Part shown: piece after piece, positions 4,729-9,486 of the stretch
Numbering within the stretch: position 1 is the first letter of the stretch
How the letters are laid out: the number at the start of each line of letters is the position of its first letter
NCBI GenBank assembly: GCA_045636165.1
Contig: JAZTWZ010000040.1
Coordinates: forward strand, 1 to 9,486
Length of the DNA: 9,486 nt
DNA from: SIG480 sp045636165
GTDB lineage: Bacteria > Bacillota > Clostridia > Oscillospirales > JAAYXM01
Reading direction: 5' to 3'
Notes under the pieces: model-generated
Told to the model about the DNA's origin: nothing
The model's input: only the letters and a program-made list of their open reading frames with translations
Databases searched by the model: none
Made by a program: the position numbers and the translations under genes

Positions 4729-5841
4729 TCAGACAAGTTTTTTTCTTACGGTATCAATGAATGCGGAGACATCATCTTCTGTAGAAAAACGCGAAAGACT
4801 TATGCGAACCGTGCTGCCGATGAGCCTTGAGGGAACTCCGAGAGCAGTGAGAACATGGCTCTTCCTTCCGCGGCTGCAGGCAGAGCCTGCCGAGACATAT
4901 ATCTCGTCCTCCTCGAGAAGGCGCATCGAAACCTCACTCGGATACTTCTCAAAAGCGACGCTTAAAATATGCGGAGCGCGGTTGAAAGGCTCGAAAATGT
5001 GGACATTCGGAAGAATTTCAAGCTCGGAAACAAGGCGTGAGGTAAGCTCTTTCATTCTTTCTGCACTTTCTGAAAGGTTTTCGGAAGCTTTTCTGACTGC
5101 GGCTTCAAACGCCGCAATCTGTGCGCTTGCTTCAGTTCCCGAGCGAACCCCCGATTCCTGACCGCCACCGACAAGCTGCGGAGCAAGACGGAGACCGTTT
5201 CTTATATATATTGCGCCGATGCCTTTCGGGGCGTGAATTTTATGTCCGCTCACGGAAATTATGTCAGCGCCGTATCGCTTTGCATTTATCGGGAGCTTTC
5301 CGAACGCCTGGACGGCGTCGGTGTGTATGACCGTGTCGCGGTTTTTGAGGTGAACCGCCTTTGAAAGTGCCGGGATATCCATAACCGAGCCGACTTCGTT
5401 ATTGACACTCATAACGGAAACGAGGAAGGTATCCTCGCGAACAGCTTCCGCGATATCGGAAGGCCATACAAGCCCGTCGGGACGGGGTGAGATATAAGTA
5501 ACCTCATATCCCTTTGCCTCGAGTGCCTTTGTACATTCGAGTACTGACGGATGCTCAAAGGTAGTTGTTATAATATGCTTTTTCTTTCCGCTTCGCGCGG
5601 CAGTGCCGAAGATGGCAAGGTTGTTGCTTTCTGAGCCGCAGGATGTAAAATGAATTTCACCTGCATCTGCACCGAGAGCGTCCGCAACGGTTTTCCTTGC
5701 GCCCTTGACGATATTTTCAGCATCTATTCCAAGTTTGTGGAGAGAAGACGGGTTTCCGAAATTCTCGCACATTGCGTTGACTGCCGCCTCTGCCGCCTCG
5801 GGCAGAACACGGGTTGTTGAAGCGTTATCAAAATATATCAT
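4729..5841 (-). CDS. Class I cysteine desulfurase (NifS/IscS family)
   Basis: A 370-residue PLP-dependent enzyme that converts cysteine to alanine and holds the sulfur as a persulfide for Fe-S cluster assembly or thio-modification of tRNA. It starts MIYFDNASTT, the usual N-terminus. Visible motifs are the PLP-site HP in FEHPSV (H97), TDAVQAFGK (D175, Q178), the PLP lysine K201 in SVSGHKIHAPKGIG, and the sulfur-accepting C322 in SAGSACSRG. The long loop around C322 without a deletion marks the class I (IscS/NifS) branch, not SufS. The start at 5841 is chosen because CGGAGA lies 5 bases upstream and the fold begins there; a longer frame with a TTG start would add 24 residues with no conservation. 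No iscU, thiI or mnmA gene lies next to it, so the sulfur acceptor is unknown. It is shorter than E. coli IscS (404) and similar to many Firmicute paralogues. Confidence 0.93.
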   Translation of the reverse strand: MIYFDNASTTRVLPEAAEAAVNAMCENFGNPSSLHKLGIDAENIVKGARKTVADALGADAGEIHFTSCGSESNNLAIFGTAARSGKKKHIITTTFEHPSVLECTKALEAKGYEVTYISPRPDGLVWPSDIAEAVREDTFLVSVMSVNNEVGSVMDIPALSKAVHLKNRDTVIHTDAVQAFGKLPINAKRYGADIISVSGHKIHAPKGIGAIYIRNGLRLAPQLVGGGQESGVRSGTEASAQIAAFEAAVRKASENLSESAERMKELTSRLVSELEILPNVHIFEPFNRAPHILSVAFEKYPSEVSMRLLEEDEIYVSAGSACSRGRKSHVLTALGVPSRLIGSTVRISLSRFSTEDDVSAFIDTVRKKLV

Positions 5842-5871
5842 AATTATCTCCGAAAAAAGTATTGTAGATAT

Positions 5872-5900
5872 ATTATAAAGCATGAGACTTAAGAATTCCA
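5872..5900 (-). promoter_or_regulatory. Probable promoter of the cysteine desulfurase gene
   Basis: On the minus strand a perfect -10 TATAAT (5877-5872) lies 30 bases before the chosen ATG. The best -35 with a 17-base spacer is TGGAAT (5900-5895), a weak match. The good -10 supports a promoter here; the weak -35 suggests low basal strength or an activator. No IscR-like site was recognised. Confidence 0.5.
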
Positions 5901-5931
5901 GTCTTTTATTCAAAAAGTGTCGTTTTTTATC

Positions 5932-5960
5932 TTGTAAGAGAAAATGATTTGTGCTATAAT
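5932..5960 (+). promoter_or_regulatory. Promoter of the EamA transporter gene
   Basis: TTGTAA (5932-5937), 17-base spacer, perfect TATAAT (5955-5960) preceded by the extended -10 element TG-C (5952-5954). Predicted start near 5967, giving a leader of about 36 bases. It is divergent from the desulfurase promoter, with the two -10 boxes about 80 bases apart. Confidence 0.8.
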
Positions 5961-6002
5961 ATCTCTGTTTGTTTGAGTTTGTTACAGAAAAGGAAAATGT
6001 AT

Positions 6003-6878
6003 ATGAAAAAAGCGTTTTTTTACATAGTTTTCGCAGGGCTTCTCTGGGGAAGTTCGGGAATATTTGTTCATTTCTTAGAGCCTTTAGGCTTTACTTCGAT
6101 GCAGATGACGCTCGGAAGGGAACTGTCTGCGGCGATTGTAATGGCGGCATATATCTTTTTCGTAGATAAAAAGCTTTTCCGAACAACCTTTAGGGAGCTT
6201 GTGCTTTATGCGATGAGCGGTGTTTCGATGTTTTTGGCCGCTGCTCTTTATTACAGAGCAATGCAGATAACATCGGTCTCTACAGCGGTTGTGCTCATGT
6301 ACACATCTCCGATATTCATTATGATTTGTTCCTTTGCATTTTTCGGGGAGAAGTTTACTACGATAAAAACCATCGCTGTTGTTGCGATGCTTTGCGGTTG
6401 CGGTCTCGTTTCGGGAATCGTTTCCGGATTCAATGTTAACCTCGTCGGTTTTCTTTTTGGCATCGGTTCAGGTATCGCATACAGCATCTACAACATCGTT
6501 ACGAAAATAGAGATGATAAAAAGGTGCAATCCGAAGACTGCGACCGTGTATTGCCTTATGTTTGCGGCGCTTTCCGCGCTTATCGTTTCAAAACCGTGGC
6601 AGGCGGCGGAGATTATCGCAGCGCGTCCTTCAGGTGGGCTTCTTCTTGCAGCTTGCGGAATATTCACCTGCGTAGTGCCGTATTTTGTGTATACTCTCGC
6701 ACTTCGTGACATCCCTGCAGGCACGGCGTCGTCGCTTGGTATAATTGAGCCTATGTCAGCTACTCTTTACAGTGTGCTGTTTTTAGGCGAAAGACTCAAT
6801 ATATACTCAATCTGCGGAATAGTACTTATTCTCGGCGCGGTCCTTGCATTGAGCAGGGAAACGGGAAGGGAAACATAG
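6003..6878 (+). CDS. DMT-superfamily transporter, EamA type
   Basis: A 291-residue membrane protein with ten predicted helices (roughly residues 5-24, 33-53, 66-84, 92-113, 120-141, 147-165, 178-196, 210-232, 238-262, 268-284), arranged as two EamA repeats of five. Family landmarks are the opening AGLLWGSSGIFVHF, LYYRAMQIT-S-VSTAVVLMYTSPIF in repeat one, and the paired FFGEKFT and FLGERLN motifs ending the fourth helix of each repeat. EamA proteins export or exchange amino acids, metabolites or nucleotide derivatives; the substrate cannot be told from sequence. The start at 6003 is chosen because an AAAAGG purine stretch (5988-5993) lies 9 bases upstream. ATG at 5997 (two residues longer) is too close, and a frame starting at 5949 would begin upstream of the -10 box. 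It forms a single-gene unit; no terminator is visible before the next promoter. Confidence 0.9.
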   Translation: MKKAFFYIVFAGLLWGSSGIFVHFLEPLGFTSMQMTLGRELSAAIVMAAYIFFVDKKLFRTTFRELVLYAMSGVSMFLAAALYYRAMQITSVSTAVVLMYTSPIFIMICSFAFFGEKFTTIKTIAVVAMLCGCGLVSGIVSGFNVNLVGFLFGIGSGIAYSIYNIVTKIEMIKRCNPKTATVYCLMFAALSALIVSKPWQAAEIIAARPSGGLLLAACGIFTCVVPYFVYTLALRDIPAGTASSLGIIEPMSATLYSVLFLGERLNIYSICGIVLILGAVLALSRETGRET

Positions 6879-6888
6879 AATTGATTTG

Positions 6889-6917
6889 TTGCCAAAATAA
6901 AACATGTGTGGTATAAT
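6889..6917 (+). promoter_or_regulatory. Promoter of purA
   Basis: TTGCCA (6889-6894), 17-base spacer, perfect TATAAT (6912-6917) with the extended -10 element TG-G (6909-6911). Start predicted near 6924, about 26 bases before ATG. The short leader leaves no room for a purine riboswitch, and no PurR-like box was recognised. Confidence 0.85.
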
Positions 6918-6949
6918 GTTTTTCGGAAATAAATAAGGAGGGTTTTTAT

Positions 6950-8224
6950 ATGTCAGGAAAGGTTGTTCTCGGAGCTCAGTGGGGCGACGAGGGTAAAGGT
7001 AAATTCATAGATATTTTTGCATCAGAGGCCGATGTTGTCGTCCGTTCGCAGGGCGGTAACAACGCAGGCCATACCGTAATCGTCGGGGAGAATGTATATA
7101 AGCTTCATCTCATCCCGTCGGGCATCCTCTACCCGAAGACGATGAATGTTATCGGAGCAGGCGTTGTTCTTGACCCGAAGGTTATTCTTGCGGAGATGGA
7201 CGAGCTTGCAGCAAAGGGAGCAAAACTTGACAATCTCTTTATTGACGAGCGCACCCATGTTATCATGCCGTGGCACATTGAGCAGGACGGTCTTGAAGAA
7301 GTTGCTCGCGGTGCAGGCGATATCGGTACCACCAAGAAGGGTATCGGTCCGTGCTATATGGATAAGGCACAGCGCGTCGGCATCCGTATGCATGACTTTA
7401 TTTCAAAAGACAAGCTCGCAGCAGCGATAAAGCGCGTTGGCGCAATGAAGAATAAACTCTTTGAGAGCTATTACGGAGCAAAGGCTCTTGACCTTGATGC
7501 AATAATCGAGGAATACAGCGTTTATGCAGAGCGTCTTGCAAAGTATGTTCGCGATACAAGCGTTATGGTATATGACGCTATAAAGGCAGGAAAGAAGGTT
7601 CTCTTCGAGGGTGCTCAGGGAACTCTTCTCGATATCGATATGGGTACATACCCGTATGTTACATCTTCTCACCCCGTATCAGGCGGTGTTTGCGTCGGCG
7701 CAGGTATCGGCCCGACATGCCTCGATGAAATCGTAGGTATCTTCAAGGGTTACACAACCCGTGTAGGTAAGGGTCCGTTCCCGACAGAGCTTGATGATGA
7801 AGTCGGCGAATATATCCGTCAGGCAGGTTTTGAGTTCGGCGTTACAACAGGCCGTGCTCGTAGAACAGGTTGGTTTGACGCTGTTATGGCGAGATACGCA
7901 GTTCGCGTAAACGGTCTTACTTCTATCGTTATAAATAAGATTGACCCGCTTCGCGGTCTTGATAAGATAAAGCTCTGCACAGCTTATGAGAAGGATGGCA
8001 AAATCATTAACGATTTCCCGGCAGACCTCGACGAGCTTGCAAAGTGCACTCCGGTTTATGAGGAGTTTGACGGTTTTGATGAGGACATCTCGGGTGTCAG
8101 AAACTATGCTGACTTCCCGCAGTCAATCAAAACATACATCGAAGCAGTTGAAAAGGCTTGCGGATGCCCGGTTTCAATTATCGGCGTAGGTCCGGACCGT
8201 GAGCAGATAGTTTATAAAGACTAA
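6950..8224 (+). CDS. purA: Adenylosuccinate synthetase
   Basis: A 424-residue cytosolic enzyme that joins IMP and aspartate using GTP, the first committed step from IMP to AMP. Visible signatures are the N-terminal GAQWGDEGKGK loop (8-18) with catalytic D13, GGNNAGHT with H41, GTTKKGIGPCY in the IMP/aspartate region, FEGAQGTLLDID, VGKGPFPTEL, TTGRARRTGWFDAV (the aspartate-binding loop), NKIDPL (the guanine-specificity NKxD), and the C-terminal VGPDREQI. Length fits the family (about 425-432), and no motif is missing. AGGAGGG (6936-6942) lies 7 bases before ATG. The next gene starts only 17 bases after its stop, so the two are co-transcribed. No other purine gene (purB, guaB) is in the window. 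Confidence 0.98.
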   Translation: MSGKVVLGAQWGDEGKGKFIDIFASEADVVVRSQGGNNAGHTVIVGENVYKLHLIPSGILYPKTMNVIGAGVVLDPKVILAEMDELAAKGAKLDNLFIDERTHVIMPWHIEQDGLEEVARGAGDIGTTKKGIGPCYMDKAQRVGIRMHDFISKDKLAAAIKRVGAMKNKLFESYYGAKALDLDAIIEEYSVYAERLAKYVRDTSVMVYDAIKAGKKVLFEGAQGTLLDIDMGTYPYVTSSHPVSGGVCVGAGIGPTCLDEIVGIFKGYTTRVGKGPFPTELDDEVGEYIRQAGFEFGVTTGRARRTGWFDAVMARYAVRVNGLTSIVINKIDPLRGLDKIKLCTAYEKDGKIINDFPADLDELAKCTPVYEEFDGFDEDISGVRNYADFPQSIKTYIEAVEKACGCPVSIIGVGPDREQIVYKD

Positions 8225-8241
8225 TTTTAAGGAGTGGTAAT

Positions 8242-9468
8242 ATGTCAAAGATAAATGTTGTCGGTCTTGGCTATATCGGTCTTCCGACTGCGCTTATGTT
8301 TGCATCGCACGGCGTAGAGGTTGTAGGTACGGACTATAACGAGTCCCTGGTTGCAACTCTCAACGAAGGAAAAACCACATTCGAGGAGAAAGGACTCTCA
8401 GAGCTTTTTGAAAACGCCCTCTCCTGCGGAATAAAATTCACCACGGAGTATATTTCCACCGATGTCTATATAGTTTCGGTTCCGACTCCGTATGATAAGG
8501 CAAGTAAGAAAATTGACCCGAAATATGTCATAAGCGCGGTAAAGAGCGTTATGGCAGTTTGCCCGAAGGGTGCGACTGTTGTTGTTGAGTCAACGGTTTC
8601 TCCGGGAACGATTGACCGTTTCGTCCGTCCGGTTATCGAGGAAAACGGCTTCGTTATCGGTGAGGATATCAACCTTGTTCACGCTCCCGAGCGAATTATT
8701 CCGGGAAATATGGTATATGAGCTTGAGCATAACTCAAGAACAATCGGCGCAGACTCAAAGGAAATCGGCGAGAAGATCAAGTCGCTCTATTCCTCTTTCT
8801 GCAAAGGCGAAATCGTAGTTACCGACATCCGCACGGCTGAAATGTCAAAGGTTGTCGAGAATACATTCCGCGACATCAATATCGCATTTGCAAACGAGCT
8901 TGCAAAGATTTGCAGAAGCGACAGTATGGATGTTTATGAAATCATCCGTATTGCAAATAAGCACCCGAGAGTAAATATTCTCTCACCCGGCCCCGGCGTC
9001 GGAGGCCATTGCATCTCGGTTGACCCGTGGTTCCTCGTCGGAGATTACCCTGGTCTTGCAAACATCATCCTTGCAGCAAGAAAGATAAACGACTCAATGC
9101 CGGAATTCGTGCTTGAGAGAATTTCTGAGATTATGGATGAAAACGGAATAACCGATATCTCGCGCGTCGGTCTTTACGGTCTTACCTATAAGGAAGATGT
9201 TGACGATGTCAGAGAAAGCCCTGCGCTTCAGATGCTTGAGAGTATGAAGCGTCATCTCGGAGGAAAGATTACGGCGTATGACCCGTTTGTAAGTACCCGT
9301 CTCTGTGACGGTCAGGTTTTTGACTTTGACGAGTTCCTCGGTAAGGTTGACATAGTCGTCATCCTCACATCGCATACTCACATCAAGGAGAATAAGAAAA
9401 AGCTTGACGGCAAGATTATCTTCGATACGAGAAACATCATCGACGGCGACAAAGTTTATAAGTTATAA
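8242..9468 (+). CDS. wecC: UDP-N-acetyl-D-mannosamine dehydrogenase-like nucleotide-sugar dehydrogenase
   Basis: A 408-residue NAD-dependent UDP-sugar dehydrogenase, oxidising a UDP-hexose(amine) to the uronic acid in two steps. It has an N-terminal Rossmann fold with VVGLGYIGLPTA (6-17), SVPTPYD, a VESTVSPGT strand-loop, HAPERIIPGNM, the central AEMSKVVENTFRDINIAFANEL helix, the catalytic motif GPGVGGHCISVDPW with Cys257, and a C-terminal domain with GLTYKEDVDDVRESPALQM. HAPERIIPGN and CISVDPWFLV resemble the ManNAc branch (WecC/MnaA partner) more than UDP-glucose dehydrogenases; the symbol is given on that basis, and substrate remains an inference. The product, UDP-ManNAcA, is used for surface polysaccharides. 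AAGGAG precedes ATG, and the gene lies 17 bases after purA in one operon. Partner genes such as UDP-GlcNAc 2-epimerase or glycosyltransferases would lie beyond the right edge. No terminator is visible in the 18 bases after the stop. Confidence 0.88.
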   Translation: MSKINVVGLGYIGLPTALMFASHGVEVVGTDYNESLVATLNEGKTTFEEKGLSELFENALSCGIKFTTEYISTDVYIVSVPTPYDKASKKIDPKYVISAVKSVMAVCPKGATVVVESTVSPGTIDRFVRPVIEENGFVIGEDINLVHAPERIIPGNMVYELEHNSRTIGADSKEIGEKIKSLYSSFCKGEIVVTDIRTAEMSKVVENTFRDINIAFANELAKICRSDSMDVYEIIRIANKHPRVNILSPGPGVGGHCISVDPWFLVGDYPGLANIILAARKINDSMPEFVLERISEIMDENGITDISRVGLYGLTYKEDVDDVRESPALQMLESMKRHLGGKITAYDPFVSTRLCDGQVFDFDEFLGKVDIVVILTSHTHIKENKKKLDGKIIFDTRNIIDGDKVYKL

Positions 9469-9486
9469 GAAAATAAAGAATTCGCA

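Noticed and set aside
4757..5161. 134-residue plus-strand frame antisense to the cysteine desulfurase
   Set aside because: Overlaps the conserved C322 region of the desulfurase and shows no protein family features; Ser/Arg-rich composition is typical of a shadow frame.
5842..5913. 24-residue N-terminal extension of the cysteine desulfurase from a TTG start
   Set aside because: It would cover the -10 box TATAAT of the gene's own promoter and adds residues absent from the family; ATG at 5841 has a proper ribosome binding site.

Overview
The window is about 9.5 kb of ordinary-looking bacterial chromosome. The genes are closely packed, with strong AGGAGG-type ribosome binding sites and sigma-A type promoters with 17-base spacers, and coding GC is moderate. 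The FeoB-associated Cys-rich microprotein and the promoter style suggest an anaerobic Firmicute of the class Clostridia (Oscillospiraceae/Lachnospiraceae-like, probably gut). That placement is inferred; no rRNA or marker phylogeny is available here.

Layout. (1) Bases 1-204: the 3' end of a HIT-family hydrolase gene and its strong terminator. (2) Bases 216-3050, + strand: a ferrous-iron uptake operon, feoA - feoB - a 47-residue Cys-rich membrane microprotein - an HMA-domain metal-binding protein, closed by a terminator. Its promoter is consensus-like. The operon carries three copies of the same inverted repeat, GTTAG-N6-CTAAC: two in the leader and one between feoA and feoB. They look like operators for a DtxR-type metal-dependent repressor, which is not encoded here. 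(3) Bases 3052-5841, - strand: a CapA-family metallophosphatase-like protein, an acyl carrier protein and a class I (NifS/IscS) cysteine desulfurase, convergent with the iron operon. The acyl carrier protein gene has its own promoter and a likely terminator. (4) Bases 5932-6878, + strand: a DMT/EamA transporter, divergent from the desulfurase. (5) Bases 6889-9468, + strand: a strong promoter driving purA (adenylosuccinate synthetase), followed after 17 bases by a UDP-ManNAc dehydrogenase-like gene. The last 18 bases (9469-9486) hold nothing recognisable.

How it works together. FeoB imports Fe(II), with FeoA as its cytosolic partner; the two small cysteine proteins probably handle or sense metal at the membrane. 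The desulfurase supplies sulfur for Fe-S clusters or thio-modifications, so iron and sulfur functions sit close together but in separate, convergent units. purA and the nucleotide-sugar dehydrogenase are linked by transcription rather than by pathway.

I see no mobile element, CRISPR array, tRNA or rRNA, and nothing that clearly amounts to a new system. The most interesting part is the three-operator iron regulon with its small accessory proteins.
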